Shown in pieces: positions 11,660 to 22,562 of a stretch of DNA of 64,000 nt (positions are counted from its first letter, which is position 1; every line of letters begins with the position of its first letter). The position numbers and the translations under genes were made by a program. The notes beneath the pieces are model-generated. The model did no database searches, was not told the origin of the DNA, and saw nothing but the letters and a program-made list of their open reading frames with translations. This DNA is from Acanthosoma haemorrhoidale. Taxonomy: Eukaryota; Arthropoda; Insecta; Hemiptera; Acanthosomatidae. The stretch covers positions 83,101,189 through 83,165,188 of the forward strand of contig OV884009.1 in NCBI GenBank assembly GCA_930367205.1, in the 5' to 3' direction.

Positions 11660-13515
11660 ACTACCGGGACGGTCCCGAGTTTCTGTTATAGGAGGGAGTT
11701 ATCACCCTGATATTATCTGCGACTTTTGGGCGATTTGAGTTGACTAGGTGTCTTGTGGAGAGATTCATTTTTGCCTGTGCGGTATAATTAAGTTGATTGA
11801 GGTTGTGTAGGCTCTATGGATTGATGATAAAATTGAGACTGTTAATTTGCTAACTTTCAAACTTTTCCCTTCCGGCCATTTGGGATATGTTGAAGATTGT
11901 CGTGAGTGATCGATTAATTTAAGTTTTATTTTTGATCATATAAGATTTATAACTCCACGACATTGTGGAGGTTAGATACAATTGAATATATAAATGAATT
12001 GATGAACTTAACTATATATATATTTGTAAAGGGACCCTAATCCTGCGAATTATTACATCACAAATACTAACCTTTTACTGATCATTCTTTTTTTTTGTGT
12101 ATATGTTGCGTATAACGTTTGCTTTTCAATATTTATGTATTTTAATTTTATACTTGAGTATAATGTATTGGTACAGATTTCATTAATTGAATGGGATTAC
12201 AATATTGTAAGTTCATGATCAATGATCATTACCCTCATACGCGTTCTTACGAATTGTATATGTCCCGAGGAGAGAGTGCTGAACGGTAAGTTTCTTCTTT
12301 TTGACACTCGAATTTGGGCAGTAGTCCGAGAAAGTAAGCGTCCATTCTGGGGAAGAAACATCCTCATACATTTCTGGCCCCATATCTGAGCAGGGTCAAC
12401 AAGGCGAGATAGAATACGGAGCTATAGAAGCTCTGGCCGTGGAGAGGATACTGTATGGGCATCCTGTGGGTGGACGAAGGCCCACGGAAGAAGTTGAAGA
12501 AATGCTGTAATAGACAGTGGAAGAAATGAGTGACAGACAACTACTGGGCAGCCCCAGGTCCTCCAAAAAGACCGCAGCTCTGCGAATGAACGAATAACTT
12601 TTTGGTGTTTTTGGGCAGGGGTTGGTTAGTCATGGGTAGTTTTGCAGGCTTGTTCAGAGAATCGATTGTTTCGAAGCTTTTTTCACTGGCCAACATGAGA
12701 GCGGACGCGCGGCATTATATCTTTCTACGCTTTTTATTGCTAAAGCCCATTTCGAGGAAAAGAAGCACCTTCAATTGTGTAAAGGAACATTCTAAGAATA
12801 GAAAGAAGGAAAAAATAAATCAAATAAATAAATAAAAAAGAGCGGGCACGTGTAAGATTTGTAAGGTGGGACGATTAGGACAAGATGGGGCTGTAAATGG
12901 TAGCACGGGGCTACAATACCGGTGCCAGACAAAAGGTCCAGTTAAAAAAAAAAAGACTCAAAAATAGGAAGGGACGGTGGGTACTTGAGAAGTTGGCTGT
13001 TGCGAGTATCCGGTGCAATTAGCATTCTCATTTGTTCCCTGAAGCCAATTACATCTGACCACTTGACCACTGTTAAACGTAAACAGAATATAATTCCCCC
13101 TCAAATCCCCTCCGAGTTCATAACTTTCATTTCTTTATTTTATGTTTCCCCCAGTCCCATGAAAGAGTTCTTTATTTAATATTATTTTTTTTTAAATACA
13201 TACCTTTCGGAAAGAGCTTCATCCTACTTCAGACCCCCTCCTAATCTGCCGAAATTTCTTCTTTTCCTTAATAGAAACCAGACCTCGGGATATAGATTTT
13301 TTCCGGAAGATCAGTTGCTCCCGAAGCTACCCCAAGCGTTATAGTGCAACACTATGTCCTTCATTATCGTTACGGAGGGCCTCTGCTTGCAATTAGTTAT
13401 GGGCCGTCTGAGCTACGAATTAAGGAATACTTTTTAACCGATGTATGAAAAAAAATGTCCACTAAGACTAAATAAATATGTCTAGCTGAAAAAAACATTT
13501 AAATATACAAGATTA
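11660..13515. other. intron 1, unassigned; balanced-composition block near 12.25-12.6 kb
   Basis: No gene recognised. The stretch 12250-12600 has a more even base composition and a readable plus-strand fragment (GHPVGGRRPTEEVEEML). It looks like old transposon coding sequence, but I cannot name the family. Short A and T runs are scattered through the rest. Confidence 0.35.
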
Positions 13516-13519
13516 CAAT

Positions 13520-13910
13520 GATGTGATTACCTTAAAAATAATAGAGGGCCTATGTACATATGTGAAGACTACAATGAACCTACAGTAAAAGATTGAAGCA
13601 AAAAAATAAATGAATGACAACCGCAACTAAGAAAATATTGGAATTATTAGAAGGTTGCGGAGATATATTAAAATAATACATAAAAATACAGGAAAATTAT
13701 GAATTGTTCGATTTTGAACTGGATTTAAAGATTGGGTGAGTTGATGAACGACTATCGATAAGAACTGAGTTCCAAAGGTTATCACGTATGAGATTATAAC
13801 GGTCAAAGGAAGCAGATTTGTGAATCGGGTGATACAGATTGGATTGCTAGTATTGCAAGATTTGAATCGGAGGAGGTTGTAAAGGTAAGGAGGCTTTTTT
13901 TTTTTTGCTA
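13520..13910 (-). mobile_element. LINE 3'-end fragment (CR1/L2-like)
   Basis: The minus strand reads a degenerate reverse-transcriptase C-terminus. It contains SFDRYNLIRDNLWNSVL and a short S-rich stretch ending FKS, matching the usual LINE ending pattern of an RT..WNSLP block followed by a serine-rich FK segment. After it come a 3' UTR and the shared CATATGTACATAGGCCC tail. A related copy lies on the plus strand at 46430-46930. Frames shift along it, so it is dead. Confidence 0.55.
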
Positions 13911-14304
13911 CCAACTCGGAGTAGTGCTAAGGAATGAATTTTTGAGGGATCCCGAGTATAAATGTTCAAGCATAAATCTGGAAAAAGTTCATCGATCACT
14001 ATAACCGAGCCTCAATTCTTAGGGTATTGCTGCTCTTAGGGAGAGGCCAGCATACACCACACAACCCTAGTCAAAATAAGAGAAAACAAGAGATGAAAAC
14101 AATAGGACTACGTAAAGAATGACATAGAACTACGTACAAAGAATTACATAGTTTCAAATAATTACGTAGAAAGAAGAATTGTTATAGTGAAGTAGCTTGG
14201 GGTTTGTCTATAGAGCACATTCACTTCCATACCTCATTTAAACCATATTTGCACGACCGAAAAACCAGCTATATCTATCATTTTCCCACTTATGTATAGA
14301 AATT

Positions 14305-14515
14305 ACAATACTTAATTCCCAAACTAGAATATAAATTTACAATTCGTTTGTAAAACCTGTATTAACTTACGCAGCAACTAATTGGAGCATATCGAGAGTC
14401 AGTCAAACCAATGCCAGCAAAGTTATAGCTCAGATAATACAAAACAAGTTTCTTAGAATAATATTTGGCAAACTAAGGTACACTAAAATAGTTATGTTGC
14501 TTGACGTTTCCTAAG
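14305..14515 (+). mobile_element. LINE reverse-transcriptase C-terminal fragment
   Basis: The plus strand reads IYNSFVKPVLTYAATNW, then IAQIIQNKFLRIIFGKLR, then a stop near 14515. This is the familiar segment downstream of the RT catalytic core in jockey-like LINEs (a vLrP.ltYaa..W block and then a lQ..qNK.LRiI block). It is 5' truncated and stops just before the mariner remnant that starts at 14524. Confidence 0.65.
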
Positions 14516-14523
14516 CTAATATA

Positions 14524-15210
14524 CAGAGGGGTCCAAAAAAATGTATCCACTGTTTAAAAGTCCATAACTTGCAAACTAATTGATGGAGTTGTCTCATTTT
14601 TGGAAGTGTAATAGTTTGTAGTTCCGGCAATCGCCATACAAGCGTTGTATTGCGTTGTTTTGTTTTGTCAGATGACAGTCGCTAGATAGTTAGTGTTATA
14701 TTGTTAGTTGTACCTTGTTACTCGAGTAAACATGGCTGGCGTAAGGCTTACATTTGATGAAAGGAAGTCTGTTTTAAAGGTATTTTAAGTACGAAAACAT
14801 TAATGAGGTTCAACGGCAATGGCGAAATGTGTATCAAACAGAGCCACCGACACGTTTAACGATTCGTCGCATTCGAGACAAATTTGAAGCCGAAGGCTGT
14901 GTTAAAGATGTACACAAACAACGATCTGGACGACCTGTAACAGCAACAAGTCCATTTAACTCCCATCTTGTGTTACAACAATTCACTCGCTCACCACAGA
15001 AGTCTGTGAGACAGTGTGCCCGTGAAACTGGAGTGAGTCGCTCAAGTGTTCGGCGAATTTTGAAGACAGCAAAGTGGAAGTGCTACATCCCAAGATTGCT
15101 ACACGCAATGAACGAGGACGACCCAGATCGTAGAATGGAGTACTGCGAGTGGTTTAATAACATGGTGCGCAACGATGAAGAGTTTGCAGACAAAACAATA
15201 AACACAACAT
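14524..15210 (+). mobile_element. 5' part of a Tc1/mariner-superfamily transposon, broken
   Basis: The element starts after a TA at 14522-14523 with CAGAGGGGTCCAAAAAAATG, a plausible terminal repeat. A transposase ATG at 14732 opens MAGVRLTFDERKSVLK. A frameshift near 14778-14785 moves the reading frame, which then continues through NVYQTEPPTRLTIRRIRDKF. This is the tandem helix-turn-helix DNA-binding region, including RSGRPVTATSP and ARETGVSRSSVRRIL. Coding similarity ends near 15195 at EEFADK, just before the first catalytic aspartate would be expected, so the DDE/D domain is absent. No right terminal repeat was found. It is inactive on two counts, frameshift and truncation. Confidence 0.85.
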
Positions 15211-15214
15211 TTAT

Positions 15215-16530
15215 AGATAAATGTAAACATAGCGAAAATACACGACCCCAAAATTTTGCTAGCATAGATAAGAACTCTAACATAAGGGTTTAGGGTCCAA
15301 TATGTAGGTCCAATCTTTTTTATTTATTTTAGTTCTTGTCGTTAGGTTTTTTATTTGTTCCTTTTTCCTAAATTAAAATCTATTAAATATCACGATTGTG
15401 CGCAATGTCCTTCTTTGCCGATTTTTATCATAAATTCATCCAATCGACGTTGTGGACTGATTCAGTTCATCATCCCAACACAATCCGAAGAAACGTACTG
15501 ATACAATCAAAATTAGTAAAATGCAATAATGTTCCATCAATAAAATTTTAAAACAAACTTTTGTACTCACATCTTGTGTTGTTCCAAATTAAGTAATACA
15601 TAATAAAAATTAATAATAATAAAATAATTATCTGTGTATAAAATTTATTTGTACTTCAATGAAGGTTTCTTTAATTATGAGCTATGATATTAGATTTTGT
15701 TTTGTTTTCGACTTGATGTATTGTATATTAGCACTCGATTATTTTTATTATGTACCTATTGGAAATCGATTTATTTAATTTGAATTTATATCCAATGGTT
15801 GGAAGCACCCAATTGTAGGTATAAATAAAGTGTTTCTCTTTTTTTAGTTGATTGATTGTCCTAGTAGTATTATTTGTGTTTACTTATTGATTAATATATT
15901 AATTTTTATATGCTATCCCAGCCTCTATTTGCGTAGGTAATAGCAAAAGGTCATTAAAATCTGTTTCGAAAATTGTGCGATACATCACATATTTTTGAAA
16001 CCTGCGCTTTTTCTGCCGCTGCTACTAACTGAAAATACAAAATTTGTATAGGCGTAATGTTTCAGTGAGCTTTCTGCGAACAATGAGCAACGAGGGCATT
16101 ATGTCCCTCGAAAATTTCCCGGGCGTTTGAAGACTGCACAAGAGAGGTGCAAGCTCTCCCCAACACTGCAAGCGTACATTATACCTCCCCCCCCCCAGGC
16201 TGGCAGGAGCACTAATTAGTAAGAAGTGCGAACCACCAGATTCAAAACCATTACAAAGTTTAGTTTGATCTTGAGTGCGGGCATGCCAAACAGTTTTCAC
16301 CTTTGATGTTCCCCGAACAATGTCGCTTTTAAACAGAACAACTTAACAACCACTTTTTTCAATCTTTAAAAAGGCTTATTTTCTAAAGGTAAATATGCTT
16401 GTTAATTGAAGGATCAGTGGCTTTAGCCGTTTTTTTTTTTTTTTTTTCCATCGCAGCAAAGATTAATTTTTTACTGACCGAGATGTTGTTAAACATCAAT
16501 TATGAATTAAATTGTATTTTTTGTTATTAT
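15215..16530. other. intron 1, AT-rich, nothing recognised
   Basis: Sequence after the mariner breakpoint is not recognisable as transposon. The part 16060-16300 is somewhat more GC-rich, with a C run at 16188-16197, and has no readable product of known family. Confidence 0.4.
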
Positions 16531-16532
16531 AA

Positions 16533-16736
16533 ACATACCAGTCCCTATGGACTGATGGTCAGCATGCTAACTACTAACTACTAACTATGGATTGGTTCGA
16601 TTTCCGGATCCTTCAAGCATTTTTCATTTAGATGCGTTTGGTCGGGGTTAACTCTGTGAGAATAGAAATAACTAGAGGGGCCTACCCTAAAGCAGGGAGA
16701 CCGGCAGTGGTGTGATCTCACCCCCCCCCCCCCCCC
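16533..16736 (+). repeat. SINE-like sequence ending in a C run
   Basis: GATGGTCAGCATGCTAAC at 16553-16570 followed by GGTTCGATTTCC at 16594-16605 resembles a degenerate pol III A box and B box of a tRNA-derived SINE. The B box has one mismatch to GWTCRANNC. The body contains GTGAGAATAGAAATAACTAG, which recurs inverted near 17646-17670. It ends in a run of 16 C at 16721-16736. The tRNA origin is inference. Confidence 0.4.
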
Positions 16737-17399
16737 AAACCCTTTGGCTACATGCCCCGGTCTCGCTTCTGAATCTAGCCTCTATTTGTTCTTGTTTTCG
16801 AGTTAATTACGCAAACGAGCGAATAATCAGTTGATAAGTGGAGGTAGCTCGGTGAACAAAAACATTAAAAAAAATGATAATATGTACAATAGTATTTACC
16901 TCCATTAAAATCCATATACGTAGGTACCATCGTATAGATTGGTTCGTCAAGTTGTTGGAATATTTTATAGTGTGATTAAAAAATCACAACTGCGTGTCAA
17001 TAATTAAGAAAATGAATACACCGCTTTCAAATACTGTTAAGTTTTCTTTTTCTTGACTGTCGGTACCTTAACTAAAATATTTTTTCTGGAAAACAAAACA
17101 AGGGTTTTTGAAAATGTTGGTCGTTGTGTAAAACGCTTACAAAATGGTATATAAAATAATGCGCATAGTAAATAGCACAATATAATCGTTAATTTTATCA
17201 TTCGTAATATTTTGCTGTAGGGTTTCATTACATTTATCGGTTTTATATGTAATATAGTAAAATGCTCTTGGGGGCCTTATAATATATTTAAGAGGCTAAA
17301 CTTACTACAGTTTTCATTGTTTATTGATTTACTAAACGATTGATATTACGAAGATCTTTTATATTACAAAAGAAAATTTTGAAATGAACAATTTGATAC

Positions 17400-17712
17400 C
17401 TATCGCATTTCTTAAGGATTAATGGTTGCCAAAATGTCGACGTGCAAGCGTTTTAGCGCCCCCCTCTCGTCCCGCCCTGTCCTTCCCGATAACAGCACCG
17501 AATTTTCGTACCTTCTTGGACCCCCTCAAACATAAATCTGAAGAGAGACTGCGGTGCAGAATTTTCGCATCTCTCGTAGCCTCTACTGGCATATTTTGTG
17601 TAGCCAAAGGGAGGGGGAAGTTACACTCTTCACGCTTCCCCGAGGCCCATCTAGTTATTTCTATTCTCACTGGGTTCGCTCAGCCTGGTGAGAATAAATG
17701 GGCAATTCCTTG
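17400..17712 (-). repeat. GC-rich dispersed repeat sharing a SINE-like core
   Basis: A GC-rich block in AT-rich intron. Its right end (17643-17670, minus strand) matches about 28 nt of the 16533-16736 sequence around GAATAGAAATAACTAG. Open frames exist on both strands here but read as composition artefacts. Related wording (GGTCGGGGTTAACTC versus GGTCGGGGTCAACTC inverted) also appears near 30905-30930. Confidence 0.35.
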
Positions 17713-17719
17713 AATTAAA

Positions 17720-18570
17720 ATGTAGTGAATCCGGTTAAAAAACCAAGGTTGAGCATGCCAGACAACCTCCATCTGCCTGGCCATATTTCTATATCTTGTT
17801 GGTTAATAGAAATAAACAGGTAAATATAAAATATAAGCGAATTCCTGGTAGGTATATTTTTCATCGGCTAAACATTATGAAACCAGTATTATTACAAACC
17901 ACCATTAGTAACTAATAATATGTAGTTGACAAATGTTAAAACTAGTTATTGACCTAAAATATTTAAAATGAATTTTTTTTGAAATTCTTACTTAAAACTC
18001 AAAATCAAAACTCTTAAATACCTTCTCTGTAGTGACTTGAAGAAGTTTAAAAGTTAACGACACGGACTGAGCAAAAAGAAACGGTTAAACAAACCGATTG
18101 CATTTTGCCCTTTTCAAAATAATTCGAGTTCTTCTTATTTTGACAATGAATTTAATTGTGTTATATTACATTGATACTGATGTAGGAAATCGTCTCCATT
18201 GGGGGATATATTAAAACTATGCTAATAATGATAAGAATTTATTTCTTCATGATTTGAAATTGTGAAAAAATGGTAATTTAACAAATCCCCCTTAAAAAAA
18301 AAGTTATAAAGTCTCTTGGCTGCTTGAGAGGATTTTAATTAGTCGATAGCAACACATTTTTATTTTAATGCACGTTCGTATCGATGAGGTAGAAGTTTAT
18401 GAAATGTTAACAGAAAACGTTCTGATGAATCCAACCTCTTCAAGTGACAGGAGACAAACTATATAATATTTATAGTTTTCATATTTAATGGTTCAGAAAT
18501 AATCGAATAAGAGTTATTATCAAAGAAACTTGCTAAAATAAAGTTTTGAGAAAATGAGCTTGAGTCACAG
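17720..18570. other. intron 1, AT-rich, nothing recognised
   Basis: No gene or recognisable element. Composition is AT-rich with ordinary homopolymer runs. Confidence 0.45.
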
Positions 18571-18576
18571 TTACTG

Positions 18577-18690
18577 CCGTCTGTTATGTATTTATATTCT
18601 ACGACAGCTATAGTAAAAATGATGAAGGTGCATTAAAGAAATGCTCAAATGTTTGTTCAAAATACAATATCAAAAATTAAAAGTAAGTTT
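18577..18690 (+). repeat. direct repeat C, copy 1
   Basis: The segment CGTCTGTTATGTATTTATATTCTA through ATAGTAAAAATGAT to AAAGAAATGCTCAAAT and AATACAATATCAAAAA recurs at 19171-19290 in the same orientation with substitutions and about 20 extra bases. The roughly 480 bp between the copies is mixed-composition DNA with no recognised product. Confidence 0.65.
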
Positions 18691-19170
18691 ATACTTTTTT
18701 ATTTTATTCTGGACAACTGACTTTAATAAATTAATCATTAATACAATAGAGGTGCCTATGATGGTGAGGTTGTCAGCACAAGACGCTCCTCGTTAGACGA
18801 CAAAGGCAACAAAACCATTGTGGAACCACTGAAGCTTAAAGGGTTATTATGCCGTGAAGAAGTCTCATACAGACCGTTCAACAAGCATTGCTTGAACACA
18901 GGTCGGATTCACACAGTGAGCTAAACAAACTTGAGATTAAGCCCTCTCATTTGGAAGGGGAAAATAAATACAACTATCAAGCATGTCTGTATCTCTAAAG
19001 CATTTATTAAAAAGCACAATATAGAATTACAGCTAATTTATTAAATGTAAGTATAATACTAGTTCAGTGCCGAATGCATCATACTTAAATCTGGCTCTTT
19101 CGCACAATTTCCTTCCGCAAGCCCATAAGGAGTTGTTCTTTCAGACAAGTACGGGGTCGGGTGATCGTCT

Positions 19171-19290
19171 TTCGTCTGTTATCTATTTATGTTCTATGAT
19201 TCCTATAGTAAAAATGATACAGCCAATCTGAAACTTAAAAGGTGAATTAAAGAAATGCTCAAATATTTGGTCAAAATGCAATATCAAAAA
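19171..19290 (+). repeat. direct repeat C, copy 2
   Basis: Second copy of the 18577 repeat. It includes an insertion (ACAGCCAATCTGAAACTTAA) relative to copy 1. The pair could be ends of one degraded element or a local duplication. Confidence 0.65.
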
Positions 19291-19339
19291 GTATGAAAAA
19301 AAATTAACATGAACATAGTCGGGCGTTTTAGGCAAACTT

Positions 19340-19450
19340 TTTCAAATTCAAATCAATTTATTTCCAATATTTACACTAGGAAAGTAATATTATGCTAATA
19401 TGCAATGCATTTAGTCTAAAAACAAAAACTAACATTATCGCTATAATTTT
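19340..19450 (+). repeat. dispersed repeat D, copy 1
   Basis: About 105 bp starting ATTCAAATCAATTTATTTCC, with ATGCAATGCAT and TCTAAAAACAAAAACTAAC. It recurs at 51508-51612 in the same orientation with scattered differences. Its A/T-rich simple start (GGAAATAAATTTGAA on the minus strand) suggests a LINE 3' terminus. Confidence 0.6.
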
Positions 19451-19469
19451 TTTTTTTTCGAATTGAAAC

Positions 19470-20047
19470 ATGTTTATTGTGCTCAAATTACAATCTGCTG
19501 TATTAGGAAATAAGTAATTGTGATAAATGTTCTCATTCATGCCATATTTACAATCTGCATTCACACGCTCATTCATACAGTATTTACAAACAGCCAAGAG
19601 GCCTCCCAAATCCACATGGTTGTCACCTCCCTCGCATGCGAAAGAGGAAGTGGAGTCTATGGAAGTCCCCCACGCTACTACGTCAGCCTCGTCACCGGAT
19701 ACTTGCCAGTGGGGAGGCTGACGAGGCCTCATACAATTCAGGACATGATTGGAGAAACTGGCCATTGCCAGGACTCCCACTGTCACGTGATTATAGCAGG
19801 TCACGAGGCCACTGCCGTTTTAGTCTCCGAGGAGGATTATAGGGATGAGTAGCGCAGTATAATGACTGGGTACGGGATTAGGGTGTTTGGATAGATTACC
19901 GTGGAATTTCATGAACTTGGAAGGGATGAGTTCAAGAATGTAAGGTATATTAAGGTCGTTATGAAGGGTTTTGTTGCTGACATTATAAGAGGCATTTACT
20001 ATTGTTCTCAGGACTTTTGATTGAAAGGATTGGATACGCTTGATGTT
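19470..20047 (-). mobile_element. jockey-like LINE (family J), 5'-truncated, copy 1
   Basis: Minus-strand 3' fragment of a LINE family that recurs in both orientations across the window. Coding part: NIKRIQSFQSKVLRTIVNAS, then NKTLHNDLNIPYILELIPSK, ending near 19860. This is followed by a GC-rich 3' UTR (19560-19800) and a terminal ACAATAAACATG-like end at 19472. Identity to the 56630-57458 copy stops at 20047, marking the 5' truncation. Small indels break the frame near the end of the coding part. Confidence 0.8.
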
Positions 20048-20065
20048 CATTCTTTCAGTCTGCAT

Positions 20066-21675
20066 TGAAGTAATACATATAAATTTTAATTTTGGAAAAA
20101 TATGAACTAAAAAGTTACGACAAAAAAATAAATAAACACTATACTAATAGAAAGAAACATTTCGTCATAATATATTATGCCCTATTGTTTTGTTTTGTGC
20201 TTGGTAATATGTCTATATTAGTAATATTTTGAAGTGATGGGTTCCGGCTTGTTTTACTTAACTTTTAAAATTTCTCAGGTCCACAGTTAAAGACTAATAC
20301 CCCAAAAAGCATTTGAACGATTTTTGTTTATGATAAAGAGTTGTTTAGTCAAAAAGAGTATTTTCTTCATAGTCATTTGATTTATCTGAAGTCTCTCGAT
20401 TCTGTTTCTTCATCACCTTCAAAGCCCTTTATTTCGTTCGTATTTATATGTAAAGTTACAGTTTAGCTGAGGGATATGCATATCCAGCAATCGATAACTG
20501 TCAACTACAGAATGAGAAAGGGTATTAAACTTTGTTTATGGCCGGTTGAGATGTCCACAATGAATAATTCAGTGTACGGACCGAATTAAGCGTACGGTGC
20601 TGATTGATGGCTACGTTATTGGTGGCGAGGGGCTGAAGCTGAGTGTTGCTAATGGCTATAGGATTAATATTAGGGGTTGGCTATCCACTGCAACAAGCCG
20701 GATGATACTCTTGGAATTTTTGCAATAAGGAAGGAATGTGGGGGCTGGAGTGCTGGGGGCCGCGCCATCTCTGATACTGTTGGGGCCTACCGCAGCCGAC
20801 TGTTGCAATCCCACCAATGCCTCTTATATCACTTCTGCTTCATAGGACTCATCTCTACTAAACGGGATTAGTTCACCAAGACCTGCTCGACCCGTGTCAT
20901 GTTCCTCTTGTACAAGGTTATAGTCCCACGGCGGATCCTTGAAATGTCCCTTACCGAAAGAACATAACTATTTGATCTGATGATTAAATGATCATGATGA
21001 AGTAACCTCACCATTTATTTTCCATTAAAGCTTACTATTGTTTTTTTACGCAATTTTTTAAAAACAAAGAACGTAGGAAATGAAGTATCAATATACGGAG
21101 ATCTGTCTTTTAAATACTTTATTAGTTAAAATATTTTGATCCATGGAAAAAAATCTCGGGTAATAGTAATTACGCGTTTAAAACTCTTAAACCTTAGAGC
21201 TTACACATAAAAATGGTTATACCAGAAGGGGTATTCAATTGATACAGGACCGACATTGTTCACGTTTAATTTTTTTGTCACACTTTCCGTTATTGCAAAT
21301 TAACCAAAAGACTAATAATTATATTCAACTGAATTGTGGAACATACCTTTAAAATTTCAAATAGATTAAATTTTTTATTGTATTTTTAGTAGTGCATGCA
21401 CTTTCGAAGACGAAAGTCAAAGTAGAACTGTCTCTTTGAGCTCAACGATGGTTGATCAAACGATCTAAGTGACCAAGTTGTATGATGGCTGTATTGATCT
21501 TGTTCATAAAAAAAAAGTTTTCTAAAAATACAGTTGATAGAACACAATTTTATTTGGTGAAAAAAGAAATAATTACTTCATGAATTCAAGGCAACAATTA
21601 TTGTGCAATAAATTAACAGATCAATCTTACACATTTTCGTCAAAACCAGACTCATTAGCAGCAGAGATACGCGAG
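20066..21675. other. intron 1, unassigned
   Basis: No gene recognised. A more GC-rich stretch at 20500-20940 has no readable product of known family. The remainder is AT-rich. Confidence 0.4.
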
Positions 21676-21683
21676 ATCTTCGA

Positions 21684-22280
21684 TTGAGCATTATAACTTG
21701 GCATTGTGGGAGGTTCAGAATCTGCAGCGTCTGGAGCATGTGGTATCCCAGAAATAACAAACAGGAGTCTAAGTCCCAGGAGTTCACATACTTTGGTTCA
21801 CAGGTGATCAGGAATCGCGAAACGAAAAGGAGGGTTATGATGGACAACCGCCACTACTTCGGGCTGCGATATTTTTGATCGTTTTGATTTTTGGTGGACC
21901 GCCGGTAGCTCAGATCGCAAAATAGCACAACAACCAAAGGAACCAGGAAAAAAGAAAACTTCACCTTTTTCTGCAGGCTAATGGATACGAACAAGCAACC
22001 AGAAGGTACACAATACCTTAACAGAAGTCATGAAAAAAGAAAACTGATATCGATGGACCATACAACGCAGATGAGCGAGTGATGGATGGAAGGATCCCAA
22101 AGAAGCTATTGAAAGAAGCTATGCATCGATGAAACACGCAGCCATGGACAACGGACTGTGGCAAGAGCATTAGGACCAGACACTGAAAGTGCAGGATTGC
22201 AAAACAGGGTACCCTTGACGATTGCTGTTAGGGGAAGCCAAGAATCGATAGAGGATTGTAAAGCTATATTCTTTAAATAA
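21684..22280 (+). mobile_element. RTE/R4-type LINE C-terminal fragment
   Basis: The plus strand reads SKSQEFTYFGSQVIRNRETK and then MMDNRHYFGLRYF. This matches the pattern seen after the RT core of craniofacial-development-like LINEs (a YLGS block, an eI..Ri.a.r.yFgL block). Downstream, broken frames still show a HAAMDNGLWQEH-like and LLGEAKNR-like ending before a TTTAAATAAAATAAAG tail near 22275. Multiple stops make it dead. Clade assignment is tentative. Confidence 0.6.
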
Positions 22281-22538
22281 AATAAAGAAAATAAAAGATT
22301 CATTCATTTTGAATAATATGCGTATCATAAATAATGAATGATTTATTCATGAATGCTTTAGCTAATCATTTAGTAATCCTTTTTTCCATGTATTTTTACT
22401 GCATTTATTTATATCTATGTTTATCTACATATCTACTATTCAGTGGTATGTGAAACATAAATTAGCTAATGCAAGGCGGAAAACAAATAATAAAATAATG
22501 CATTTATGATGTAATGTAAGTTAGTATAATATAAACAT

Positions 22539-22562
22539 AAAAAAAAAAAAAAAAAAAAAAAA
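22539..22562 (+). repeat. poly-A run
   Basis: A run of 24 A. It could be a retrotransposon tail, but no element body ends directly at it. Confidence 0.8.
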
